This document shows positions 43,314 to 51,834 of a DNA stretch of 64,000 nt, piece by piece. The translations under genes and the position numbers were made by a program. The notes under the pieces were generated by a model. That model ran no database searches, had not been told where the DNA came from, and saw only the letters and a program-made list of their open reading frames with translations. Origin of the DNA: Parapedobacter defluvii (lineage in GTDB: Bacteria > Bacteroidota > Bacteroidia > Sphingobacteriales > Sphingobacteriaceae); the NCBI RefSeq assembly GCF_014642075.1, contig NZ_BMIK01000004.1, positions 124,001 to 188,000 of the forward strand. Reading direction: 5' to 3'. Within the stretch, counting starts at the first letter, position 1; each line of letters begins with the position of its first letter.

Positions 43314-45224
43314 ATGAACAGTAGAAAAATATATAAGAAAACACTTTTGGTGTTTGTGACCCTGGCTTTTACCGCTATAAGCTGTAGTGAGGATTGGCTA
43401 ACGCCCAAGCCCTTATCGTTTTATGAGCCGGGTATCGCATTGTCCAATGCCGAGGGAATGTATTCCGCACTTACCACATTAGAACGGAACATGCGGCATG
43501 AATACTTTGGTGACAATGCACCCATCTTAACAGAAATTATTCAGTCAGAAGTCGCCGTTGAAGGGACGACAGACAAGGCAGGCCCGCAAATGGACATGGA
43601 TGTTGCCCTTCTACCGGATGCACAATTGAATCATACGGATTTCACGAAGGTAGGCTGGTATTGGTATGAAGGCTATAAAGGAGTTAAATATGCCAATACC
43701 ATAATCGCACGCATTGATAATGCCGAATTTAGCAGTGAGGAGGAGCGCAATGCGATTTTAGGGTCTGCCTATTTCCATCGTGCATACCGTTATTTCAAAT
43801 TAACACATCAATTTGGCGATATACCCTATTTGGACTGGGAAATTGAAACACCGAAGTATGACTTCTATTCATACGACAGGTGGGGGATTTTGGAACGGAT
43901 GAGAAAGGACCTCGAATTTGCTTACCAGTGGGTGCCCGAGGTGGTCGATCGTGGCAGGACTTCCAAGGCCGCATGTGGTGTTTTACTCATGAAGGTTTGC
44001 ATGGTGCTTGGCGATTTTGACCGTGCAATCGCGGTTGGCAAAGAGATCGTTGCGAAGCATCCGTTGATGCGGAACCGTTTTACGCCGAACCAAGGGAAAC
44101 CGAACACCAATTTGATGTTCGACCTGCATAGTGTAGAAGCGAAATTGGATATGTCCAATACGGAGGGGTTGATGTATGTCGTTTCTTATCCTGAAGAAGA
44201 AGGCTCAGATCGTATTCAAACCATGCGGAATGCCGTCCCTTTTTGGAATAGTGGAAATATTAAAACACCGGATGGACAGACGGGCACAAGTATCGCACCT
44301 GCGGCCGGAGAAACGGACCCAGAGATGGATTTGAATAAATCCTATGGTAGGGGTATCGGCCGTTTACGGCCGACCTGGTATTTTACCAATGAGATTTGGC
44401 GAGCGGATAAGGAGGCGAATGATCTGCGTGGTATTCGCAACCGTGACAGTTGGAGGCGCATGGAAGATTTGAGGTATAATGCGCCTGGTTTGAAAACCAG
44501 TGGAAGCCCGTGGTATGGTAAAAACTTCGAAAAGCCAGCGAGTATGAGTGTGGAAGACACCATACGAACATGGTTTTCCTGGCCGCATTATAAGCTGTTT
44601 GTGCCCGATCCGTTACAAACCCAATGGGCGGGTGGTGAGACGCCATGGTATATTTACCGTTCTGCAGAGGTGTATCTTCTGTTAGCTGAGTCGTACTATT
44701 GGAAGGATCAACTTGCACTCGCGGCAGAGGCATTGAATGAAGTGCGTACCCGGGCGGGAGCCGAACCGCTGACAGCGGGTGATGTCAATATCGGTGAAAT
44801 ATTAGACGAGCGTGCCCGGGAACTCTATTATGAAGAAAACCGCCATATAGAGTTGGTTAGGATTTCTTATATCTATGCGAGAACAGGGAAACCCTGTGAA
44901 ATTTTTGGCGGCCGCACTTATACCTTGCAAAACCTCAGCGGACCTGGGGGAACCGGCTCCAATGTTAAACAGGAGGGGGTTAATTTTTGGTATGATCGGG
45001 TTGTGGCACGGAGTAACTTCTACAACCACGGGGTAAAGCATAAATGGGCCGAGTATAAGGTGAGTGTGCATCATATTTTGTGGCCGGTACCCGCAAATGC
45101 GATCAATACAAATATCAAAGGTGTCATTAATCAGAACATCGGATATCCGGGTGCGGAACGTAACGTAGAGCCGCTTCCGGTACCGGAGGAAGGAACGGTT
45201 TTGGGACCTCAGGCTGGCAATTAA
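43314..45224 (+). CDS. SusD/RagB-family outer-membrane lipoprotein (PUL B)
   Basis: A 636-residue SusD protein partnered with the upstream SusC. Lipobox TAISC near residue 24; N-terminal SusD region (YEGYKGVKYANTIIARIDNA, ILGSAYFHRAYRYFKLTHQF); C-terminal part with YRSAEVYLLLAESYYWKDQL and ARELYYEENRHIELVRISYI. If translation of susC is cut short by the poly-C frame break, expression of this gene may also fall through polarity. A strong terminator follows at 45244. Confidence 0.93.
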   Translation: MNSRKIYKKTLLVFVTLAFTAISCSEDWLTPKPLSFYEPGIALSNAEGMYSALTTLERNMRHEYFGDNAPILTEIIQSEVAVEGTTDKAGPQMDMDVALLPDAQLNHTDFTKVGWYWYEGYKGVKYANTIIARIDNAEFSSEEERNAILGSAYFHRAYRYFKLTHQFGDIPYLDWEIETPKYDFYSYDRWGILERMRKDLEFAYQWVPEVVDRGRTSKAACGVLLMKVCMVLGDFDRAIAVGKEIVAKHPLMRNRFTPNQGKPNTNLMFDLHSVEAKLDMSNTEGLMYVVSYPEEEGSDRIQTMRNAVPFWNSGNIKTPDGQTGTSIAPAAGETDPEMDLNKSYGRGIGRLRPTWYFTNEIWRADKEANDLRGIRNRDSWRRMEDLRYNAPGLKTSGSPWYGKNFEKPASMSVEDTIRTWFSWPHYKLFVPDPLQTQWAGGETPWYIYRSAEVYLLLAESYYWKDQLALAAEALNEVRTRAGAEPLTAGDVNIGEILDERARELYYEENRHIELVRISYIYARTGKPCEIFGGRTYTLQNLSGPGGTGSNVKQEGVNFWYDRVVARSNFYNHGVKHKWAEYKVSVHHILWPVPANAINTNIKGVINQNIGYPGAERNVEPLPVPEEGTVLGPQAGN

Positions 45225-45243
45225 TACCGCGTTTAGCAAGGCA

Positions 45244-45277
45244 CACGGGCGGCCGCTATCTTTTGAGCGGCCGCCCG
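45244..45277 (+). terminator. Terminator of PUL B
   Basis: A perfect 13-bp GC-rich stem (ACGGGCGGCCGCT and its complement) with an eight-base loop, 19 bases after the susD stop and before the ispH promoter. The T-run after it is weak (ATTGCATT). Confidence 0.8.
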
Positions 45278-45312
45278 TATTGCATTAACTTCTTGCTATT
45301 GTTATTTATGTG

Positions 45313-45320
45313 TATCTTTG
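45313..45320 (+). promoter_or_regulatory. -7 promoter box of ispH
   Basis: TATCTTTG, an exact TAnnTTTG match, seven bases before the ATG at 45328. Confidence 0.6.
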
Positions 45321-45327
45321 CAGCAGG

Positions 45328-46176
45328 ATGTCCTATAATTTACAGGTAACGATCGATAAGGATTCCGGGTTCTGCTTCGGGGTGGTTTATGCCATTGACA
45401 TGGCAGAGGAAATTCTTGAGGAGGATGGCTACCTATATTGCCTCGGTGATATTGTGCACAACGATGAAGAGGTGGCCCGACTTAAAGCGAAGGGCTTGCG
45501 CATTATCGGGCATGAACAGTTACCTGAACTGAAAAACGAAAAAGTATTGATCCGGGCGCATGGAGAAGCACCGGAAACTTACCGCATTGCGCTGGAGAAT
45601 AACATCACACTGATCGATGCTTCCTGCCCTGTCGTACTGAAACTTCAGAACCGTGTGAAAACCTCCTTCGACCAGCAGGAGAAGGTCTTGATTTATGGCA
45701 AGCACGGCCATGCAGAGGTTATCGGCCTACAGGGACAAACCAATGGCAATGCCGTTGTCTTCCAGGACATTTCCGAGTTAGATGGAATGGACCTGCCGGA
45801 ACAGTTTACATTGTACAGCCAAACCACCAAAAGCGTCGATAAGTTTTATGCCATCAAGGATGAGTTGATGCGCCGGGGATACGATGTGAAGGCCAACGAC
45901 ACCATTTGCAGACAGGTGTCTAACCGGTATGAAGATTTGGGTGATTTTGCCCGTAACTATAACAAGGTGGTGTTTGTTTCGGGGAAGAAATCGTCCAATG
46001 GGCGTGTATTGTATGAGGTTTGCCAGAAACATAATCCCAATAGCTACTTTGTATCCGATCCATCTGAATTGAAACCTGAATTCTTTGAAGCCGGAGATAC
46101 CGTAGGCGTATGCGGAGCTACTTCTACCCCGATGTGGCTGATGGAGCAGGTGAAAGCGGTGCTGGAAAGCTATTGA
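45328..46176 (+). CDS. ispH: 4-hydroxy-3-methylbut-2-enyl diphosphate reductase
   Basis: The last enzyme of the MEP isoprenoid pathway, an Fe-S protein. The 282-residue protein (ATG at 45328; six more codons back to GTG 45310 would cover the promoter box and are rejected) has the three cluster Cys: SGFCFGVVYAIDMAEEIL at residue 13, DASCPVVLKLQ near residue 97, and ICRQVSNRYEDLG near residue 195, plus SQTTKSVDKFY and VCGATSTPMWLMEQV. Confidence 0.96.
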   Translation: MSYNLQVTIDKDSGFCFGVVYAIDMAEEILEEDGYLYCLGDIVHNDEEVARLKAKGLRIIGHEQLPELKNEKVLIRAHGEAPETYRIALENNITLIDASCPVVLKLQNRVKTSFDQQEKVLIYGKHGHAEVIGLQGQTNGNAVVFQDISELDGMDLPEQFTLYSQTTKSVDKFYAIKDELMRRGYDVKANDTICRQVSNRYEDLGDFARNYNKVVFVSGKKSSNGRVLYEVCQKHNPNSYFVSDPSELKPEFFEAGDTVGVCGATSTPMWLMEQVKAVLESY

Positions 46177-46232
46177 TGGTCATCTAAACATCAAATTGGC
46201 ACCGCATATATAAGGCCGCAGGGATAAATCCG

Positions 46233-46240
46233 TACCTTTG
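46233..46240 (+). promoter_or_regulatory. -7 promoter box of hemH
   Basis: TACCTTTG, an exact TAnnTTTG match, six bases before the ATG at 46247. Confidence 0.55.
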
Positions 46241-46246
46241 CCGGCG

Positions 46247-47275
46247 ATGAGTAAACCGAGAAAGGGAATTTTGTTGATCAATCTGGGCACCCCGGACAGT
46301 CCTTCCGTAGCCGATGTAAGACGGTATTTGATTGAATTTTTGACGGATCGGCGGGTGATTGACATTCCGGCATGGCGCCGGAACCTTCTGGTGCGGGGCA
46401 TTATCGCACCTTTCCGGGCACCCAAGTCAGCCAAGTTGTATCAAGCCATCTGGGATGAAAAGACAGGTTCTCCGCTTTTATATTACAGCGAGCTTCAACA
46501 GCGGTTATTGCAGGAGGCGCTTGGCGAAGAATATCACGTGGAGCTGGCCATGCGGTACCAAAACCCTTCCATTGCCGCGGCACTGGCAAAGCTAAAGCCG
46601 ATGAATCTGGAGCGTATCCGGGTCATTCCGCTGTTTCCCCAATACGCTTCAGCCAGTACGGGGTCCGTGATCGATAAGGTGATGGAACTCATGCGGACCT
46701 GGCATACCTTCCCCGAGGTCTCGGTTGTCAATGATTTCTACGATAACGAGGCGATGATCGATGTTTTTGTGGAAAATGCACTCAAGCACCGGCCAGAGAC
46801 CTACGATCACGTTTTATTCAGTTATCACGGGTTGCCGGTGAGGCAACTGACGGATGTGGAAGCTTCGGGCACACACAATTGCGAAAAAGCGGGCTGCCGC
46901 GAGCGCATTGCCGTGCATAACCGGTATTGTTACCTCGCCCAATGCTACGCCACGACACGTCTGTTGGCCCAAAAGCTCCAATTGCCGTCGGATGGGTATA
47001 CCGTATGTTTCCAGTCGCGTCTCGGAAAAACCCCTTGGATCCAGCCCTATACGAGTGACGTACTAAAGGATGTGGCCGCAAAAGGGAAAAAGCGGTTGCT
47101 TGTTTTCTGCCCTGCTTTCGTGTCGGATTGCCTGGAAACCATCTATGAAGTTGGCACAGAATATGCAACAGAGTTTAAGAATCTGGGCGGCGAGCACGTG
47201 CAATTGGTAGAAAGTCTAAATGCACATCCGCTGTGGATCAAAGGGTTGCAGCAGCTGTCGACTGCGACAATATAA
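46247..47275 (+). CDS. hemH: Ferrochelatase
   Basis: Inserts iron into a porphyrin at the end of heme synthesis. The 342-residue protein has LLINLGTPDSPS at residues 8-19, VIPLFPQYASASTGSV near residue 125, the metal-site segment FSYHGLPVRQL near residue 192, FQSRLGKTPWIQPYT near residue 257, and CPAFVSDCLETIYEV near residue 288. A TTG at 46238 is an alternative start but overlaps the promoter box. In the family the His of SYHGLP and a later Glu serve metal insertion. Confidence 0.96.
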   Translation: MSKPRKGILLINLGTPDSPSVADVRRYLIEFLTDRRVIDIPAWRRNLLVRGIIAPFRAPKSAKLYQAIWDEKTGSPLLYYSELQQRLLQEALGEEYHVELAMRYQNPSIAAALAKLKPMNLERIRVIPLFPQYASASTGSVIDKVMELMRTWHTFPEVSVVNDFYDNEAMIDVFVENALKHRPETYDHVLFSYHGLPVRQLTDVEASGTHNCEKAGCRERIAVHNRYCYLAQCYATTRLLAQKLQLPSDGYTVCFQSRLGKTPWIQPYTSDVLKDVAAKGKKRLLVFCPAFVSDCLETIYEVGTEYATEFKNLGGEHVQLVESLNAHPLWIKGLQQLSTATI

Positions 47276-47362
47276 ATACTGCCCCGGAGGCGACAAAGTT
47301 TCCGGTGAAGGAGCAAAGAAGCGACAAAATGTCTGTAACCGAGCGAAAGAGGAATTTTATTC

Positions 47363-48637
47363 ATGATTATTTTTAACACCATTATTTTGCTCTTGATAGA
47401 TTTTTACATCTACAAGGCATTGCGTTCGACACGGCTAAAATGGGCATCATCCCCGGCTTTTCCGAAAGTATGGTGGGGATATAGCCTGTTATTGGTAAGT
47501 AGTGTTTTCATCAGCGTTTACTACAATATTCCGCTGATATTCCGTGCGATTATTCTGGTGGCCTTTTTTCTGACCTTTGTAAGCAAGTTCATTTTCCTGT
47601 TGGTTCTACTTTCGGATGACATCCGCCGGGGAGGCGTTTGGTTAAAACGGCTGTTTGTTCCAAAAAAAGAGCAACCGGCCCCGGTAGCGGCGACTTCGGA
47701 ACCTCTGCCTGAGCGGCCTGTAAACGGAATCAGCCGATCTGAGTTCTTGACGAAGGCCGGAATTCTTGTTGCATCGTTACCTGTTGCCCCGATGGGGTGG
47801 GGAGTCGTTTCGGGTGCCTATGACTACCGTATACGCAGGCAGAAGCTTTACCTGCCCAATCTTCCCCGGGAGTTTCACGGCATGAAAATCGGGCAGTTAT
47901 CCGATGTCCATTCCGGCAGCTTTTACAATAAAACAGCCGTACAGGGCGGGGTGGAGATGCTGCTGGCGGAAAAGCCTGATGTGGTCTTCTTTACCGGGGA
48001 TTTGGTAAACAATCTCGCTAACGAGATGCGTGATTATCAGGATGTTTTCGCCAAGGTACAGGCGCCGCTCGGTGTTTATTCCACATTGGGAAACCACGAT
48101 TACGGTGATTATCACTTTGGTCCCGAATCCTCACCGGAAAAGGCAAAAAATCTCCGTGACCTGAAGGATACGCACAAAGTGATGGGGTGGGATCTGTTGC
48201 TCAACGAAAATCGTAAACTGAAGGTAGACAATGCGGAAATCGGTATCATAGGCGTCGAAAACTGGGGGGCCGGAAAGCGGTTTCCTAAATTTGCGAAGCT
48301 GGATGACGCATTGCAGGGTACCGAAGAGATGCCGGTGAAGCTGTTATTGTCGCACGATCCGACCCATTGGCGTGCGCAGGTACTTGACCGACCCGATGTG
48401 GATGTGATGTTTGCCGGGCATACGCACGGCATGCAATTTGGTGTGCGAATGGGCAACATTAAGTGGAGCCCGGTACAATACATCTACAAGGAGTGGGCCG
48501 GACTGTACCGCGAGGGCAATCAGCAACTGTATGTCAATACCGGATTCGGGTTCCTCGGATATCCGGGCAGGGTCGGCATTCTGCCGGAAATAACCATTTT
48601 CGAACTCATAAAAGGGGAACGACCCCGACGGGGCTAA
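47363..48637 (+). CDS. Membrane-anchored metallophosphoesterase
   Basis: A 424-residue protein with about three N-terminal transmembrane segments (residues 1-25, 35-52, 55-80), a linker, a short hydrophobic stretch near 135, and a calcineurin-like phosphoesterase domain (about 170-410) with all metal motifs: GQLSDVHSGSF, FFTGDLVNN, LGNHDYGDY, LLSHDPTHW, FAGHTHGMQFG. This layout matches the YkuE-like group; the substrate is unknown, with membrane lipid precursors a possibility. It ends with a four-base overlap with the convergent DUF4832 gene. Confidence 0.9.
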   Translation: MIIFNTIILLLIDFYIYKALRSTRLKWASSPAFPKVWWGYSLLLVSSVFISVYYNIPLIFRAIILVAFFLTFVSKFIFLLVLLSDDIRRGGVWLKRLFVPKKEQPAPVAATSEPLPERPVNGISRSEFLTKAGILVASLPVAPMGWGVVSGAYDYRIRRQKLYLPNLPREFHGMKIGQLSDVHSGSFYNKTAVQGGVEMLLAEKPDVVFFTGDLVNNLANEMRDYQDVFAKVQAPLGVYSTLGNHDYGDYHFGPESSPEKAKNLRDLKDTHKVMGWDLLLNENRKLKVDNAEIGIIGVENWGAGKRFPKFAKLDDALQGTEEMPVKLLLSHDPTHWRAQVLDRPDVDVMFAGHTHGMQFGVRMGNIKWSPVQYIYKEWAGLYREGNQQLYVNTGFGFLGYPGRVGILPEITIFELIKGERPRRG

Positions 48638-50187
48638 TCGCCTGTCCCGGTTGATTCATAATCCTGTAAGACAATAGCGCCTATCTTATAGCGTCTTTTC
48701 CCGTCGTTATTGGGATATGGAAGTTCATAGACCGGGGTGCCGTCCTGGCCCCCCACAGAAACGTACAAATCATATGTCCCCGGCGAACATGCACGGGAGA
48801 AAATACCTTTCCGGTCATGATGGGCGGGTGCGATGACGAAGGTCGACGATAACGCCTGTTCTGCTTTTTTATCGGGTGGGGACACCGGAAGGGTTTTCAG
48901 GTTAAACGAGGTATCGGTCAGTACGGAAACAATCCCGCCTTTTTCATCCTTGAGTGTGAAACAGGGATACCCGCCACCATAGCAGGGGGCTACCCCTGCG
49001 TTTGCCCATTTACTCTGGATGATAAACGGTTCCCCTTTTCTGATGACCGATGGCCAGCTGATTTCCGGCACCTGCAGTCGGTACCCGATGCGCCGGTTTA
49101 TCCGGGCGATTAGCTCCTTGTTCTTTTCGTAGAATATATCCGGCCACCAATGGATGGAAAGGAATGAAGCGTGATACTCCTCCACCGCGCGTAGCAGGAG
49201 CTCGTCGTCCCACGCACCCCGGTCGACCGAACCGCCGAAGTGTTCATGTTCCAGTACCACGGGAAGTGTAGGCCAGAATAGTTGGGCCATCTCGCTGTGG
49301 TACCAATTGTTGGGTTCCGGCTGCACGAGGATACTGTCATCATGGATAGAAACCCCGCGTGAAAAAGCGTAGTCGGTAATCGGAAACCGTTCGCCCCTGA
49401 GATCATGTCCCACGTAGTCGTCAGAAATACAGAGGAGCGTGTTTTTAAAGTGACGTCGATAAAGATCGATCATCCGCTTCTGTGTGTCAAATCCCCATGA
49501 ATGGCCGTGTTTCGGCGTGGTGAGTACGGTATGCCCTTCTCCCCACATGCCGTAATGACCCACAAATACATACGCGATATGGGGATTGTTGTCGTACCTT
49601 TCCGCAAGTATTCGGACAAACTTCTCCACCTTTTCAAGGAAAATTGGGTCGTCGTAATTTGGCTCAAGGTAGCCGTCCACTTCGTAATGCTCAGCGCCCG
49701 CGTCGAAGACCCAGCGGGGGGTTCCCGATTCCATCCAGTTCTCGGTAGCCGTGATACAAAGCGCTACCTGTCCACCGTCGTCGATCCACCGTTGGGCGGG
49801 TGTATCAAGTATTTCCCAGACAAAATTATTCTCTTCCGGCTCAATGAAAGCCCAGGGGAGCCGGAGGAACACCGTGTTCATTCCAGGGAAATAACGGACC
49901 GTGTCGGAAGGGGCCAGCTTGGATCCATAATTTTGGTATAGGTTGGAATAGAAATAGGTTACCCATCCCATCCCGGGATTGACCAATGCCTCGCCATGGT
50001 CTATCGGTCTCGCATGATGAATCGCTGTGGGATGGGAGTTACGTATAGGGGCAAACGCAGGTTTACCGGTTGTTCGAGCAGGATCATTTTCCGGGTGCAT
50101 ACCCCATAGGTTGGCGTGAAGCCCCGTAGCTAACCCCGCTGTCGCAAACCCTGCTGTCTTGAAAAATTTCCTTCGGTTGGTATTCAT
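48634..50187 (-). CDS. Tat-exported DUF4832 protein with glycosidase-like barrel
   Basis: A 517-residue protein with a twin-arginine signal (NRRKFFKTAGFATAGLATGL). Residues about 65-360 read like the TIM barrel of a glycoside hydrolase (NPGMGWVTYFYSNLYQ, NTVFLRLPWAFIEPEENNFV, YVFVGHYGMWGEGH), and residues about 375-517 form a beta-sandwich of DUF4832 type. Acidic residues at barrel strand ends (EPEENNF; GHYGMWGEGH) could be catalytic, but no characterised family is close enough for me to assign an activity. It is the last minus-strand gene of PUL C, the only likely glycan-cleaving enzyme there. Confidence 0.78.
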   Translation of the reverse strand: MNTNRRKFFKTAGFATAGLATGLHANLWGMHPENDPARTTGKPAFAPIRNSHPTAIHHARPIDHGEALVNPGMGWVTYFYSNLYQNYGSKLAPSDTVRYFPGMNTVFLRLPWAFIEPEENNFVWEILDTPAQRWIDDGGQVALCITATENWMESGTPRWVFDAGAEHYEVDGYLEPNYDDPIFLEKVEKFVRILAERYDNNPHIAYVFVGHYGMWGEGHTVLTTPKHGHSWGFDTQKRMIDLYRRHFKNTLLCISDDYVGHDLRGERFPITDYAFSRGVSIHDDSILVQPEPNNWYHSEMAQLFWPTLPVVLEHEHFGGSVDRGAWDDELLLRAVEEYHASFLSIHWWPDIFYEKNKELIARINRRIGYRLQVPEISWPSVIRKGEPFIIQSKWANAGVAPCYGGGYPCFTLKDEKGGIVSVLTDTSFNLKTLPVSPPDKKAEQALSSTFVIAPAHHDRKGIFSRACSPGTYDLYVSVGGQDGTPVYELPYPNNDGKRRYKIGAIVLQDYESTGTGD

Positions 50188-50254
50188 GTTTTACCTATTG
50201 ATTGCTGATACACTGCAATAATAACCCTGAATAATCGGTCTCCCGAAAATCACG

Positions 50255-51727
50255 TTAATAGTTGGATATTTCACCGGCTAACCAGTTCATGTGATTGATA
50301 AAAAACTGACGGTCGCACTCAACCTCTTTCTCGTACGACCCCATCGGAATTCCTCCGACACCCACTTGTTCATTCATAATATCCCATCTCTTGAAATTCA
50401 ACTCCTGTGATTTTGCGATGAGCTGGCTCGTTTCTTCGATGTGCTGAAGAATATCGGCCGTTACAGAGATGCTGTTCCATAGCTCTTTTACCTTGGCTTT
50501 AAATGGAGGATCCTGCAGGAGACGGTCGTAGTAGAATGCGTTTGACTGCCAGACGTAATAGTCTGCAGGTCTCGGCCTTACCCCGTCGTACCATCCGATT
50601 CCGATGGACCACTCAAAATCCCAAACGGGTCCCATGGAGAGTTTTGAATCATTCATATCCGCTTTGATCAGGTAGACGTTTGTATCCATGTTGGCGAGGA
50701 TGTTCTGGAAAATAAACCACCGGACGAAGCTTAATTCATCAATATAACGTCGGTATCCGTTCTGTGGGTCAGCAAATGTTTCCGAAGCGAGTACAGACTC
50801 GAACTCGTCCATGTAATTTTTGATATAGTGCCATTGATCGTCGCTTAGATCGTCTTCTGGGTCAGGATTCTTGAACGAATAGCCATAACCCCTTAATGCT
50901 GAGACAAAGTGCTTCGGCTCCTGCTCATAGTATCCGTCACGCTCAAAAATAAAACCCTGCTCCGGGATATCGATGCGGTTACTCCCCTGTTCAATTGCTT
51001 CGGTGATCTGGTAATTTCCAAGGTATTCTCCATTGAGCACCACTTCCACAAATTGGTCGTCGGGTGTCCATGGAAAATGCATCAATCGGCTCAACTGAAA
51101 GGCTATGCTGGTACGAAGCAATGTCTTGTCGCAGTAGTTGGCGAGCAGGACCCAGTCCTTTGCCTCTTCCATCCCCAAAATGGAGGTCTTTGTATCCAAT
51201 TTCAACTTATAGGGTTTCTTGGGATAGCTCCATGTAGCGTTTCCCCTTCCCTTTATTCTCAGTGAGTTCTCTGAAATTGTTTCCCCTTCTTTTTTGATAA
51301 TCAGGTTGGCGTTGACATACTCATCTTTCGAATCGACCGCTTTTTCATTCTCTGTCTCGATGTACAGGACAGGAAGCCCGGTTTCGATCAGTTCGTCGGA
51401 GAAGGTGATTTGAAACGTTACCTCGCGGTCGCGTGCCCGGACGGTCACATTGGATGACCCTTTTTTGAATATGTTCCCTGTCCATTCTGTTTTGTAATGG
51501 GAGGTTGGCTTTCTTGTACTGTCGGTATAGACTTCGGATACCTCCAAACCACTGAAATCTGGTGTCTCTCCGAGTTTGAAAACCGTTTTATCCGGAAGTT
51601 TTGCAATTTCGGTATCGGTAAATATTTTAGGTGCTAATTTCTCCTTTTCACAGGAAACAAAAAGGAAAGAAAAAACCGAGAGTGCTATCCACGAGACAAG
51701 CCTGTTGAATTGTAAGTTCTTCATCAT
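50255..51727 (-). CDS. CotH-kinase-like surface lipoprotein
   Basis: A 490-residue lipoprotein with lipobox LFVSC near residue 27. Residues about 30-125 form beta domains (KLGETPDFSGLEVSEVYTDS looks Ig-like), and residues about 150-480 the CotH kinase-like domain: SLRIKGRGNATWSYPKKPYK, DWVLLANYCDKTLLRTSIAF, NGEYLGNYQITEAIEQGSNR, GPVWDFEWSIG. CotH proteins are atypical protein kinases of spore coats; in the last motif the usual DFDW reads DFEW, so metal use may differ. In Bacteroidota such lipoproteins appear beside SusC/SusD genes, and what they phosphorylate, if anything, is unknown. Start could be this ATG or the next codon. Confidence 0.85.
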   Translation of the reverse strand: MMKNLQFNRLVSWIALSVFSFLFVSCEKEKLAPKIFTDTEIAKLPDKTVFKLGETPDFSGLEVSEVYTDSTRKPTSHYKTEWTGNIFKKGSSNVTVRARDREVTFQITFSDELIETGLPVLYIETENEKAVDSKDEYVNANLIIKKEGETISENSLRIKGRGNATWSYPKKPYKLKLDTKTSILGMEEAKDWVLLANYCDKTLLRTSIAFQLSRLMHFPWTPDDQFVEVVLNGEYLGNYQITEAIEQGSNRIDIPEQGFIFERDGYYEQEPKHFVSALRGYGYSFKNPDPEDDLSDDQWHYIKNYMDEFESVLASETFADPQNGYRRYIDELSFVRWFIFQNILANMDTNVYLIKADMNDSKLSMGPVWDFEWSIGIGWYDGVRPRPADYYVWQSNAFYYDRLLQDPPFKAKVKELWNSISVTADILQHIEETSQLIAKSQELNFKRWDIMNEQVGVGGIPMGSYEKEVECDRQFFINHMNWLAGEISNY

Positions 51728-51792
51728 AATCTTGTCAGATTCGTACATGGTTGGTGATAGACGAGTTGCATGGCTTAATCATACAAAGTTGA

Positions 51793-51826
51793 AAAGGAAG
51801 GGTTTCATTTTCGAGACCCTTCCTTT
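51793..51826 (-). terminator. Terminator between the DUF1735 and CotH-like genes
   Basis: A 14-bp stem with one mismatch and a six-base loop, nine bases after the DUF1735 gene stop; TTCAACTTTG follows on the minus strand. It would end or weaken transcription into the CotH-like gene. Confidence 0.65.
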
Positions 51827-51834
51827 GTCGGTGA

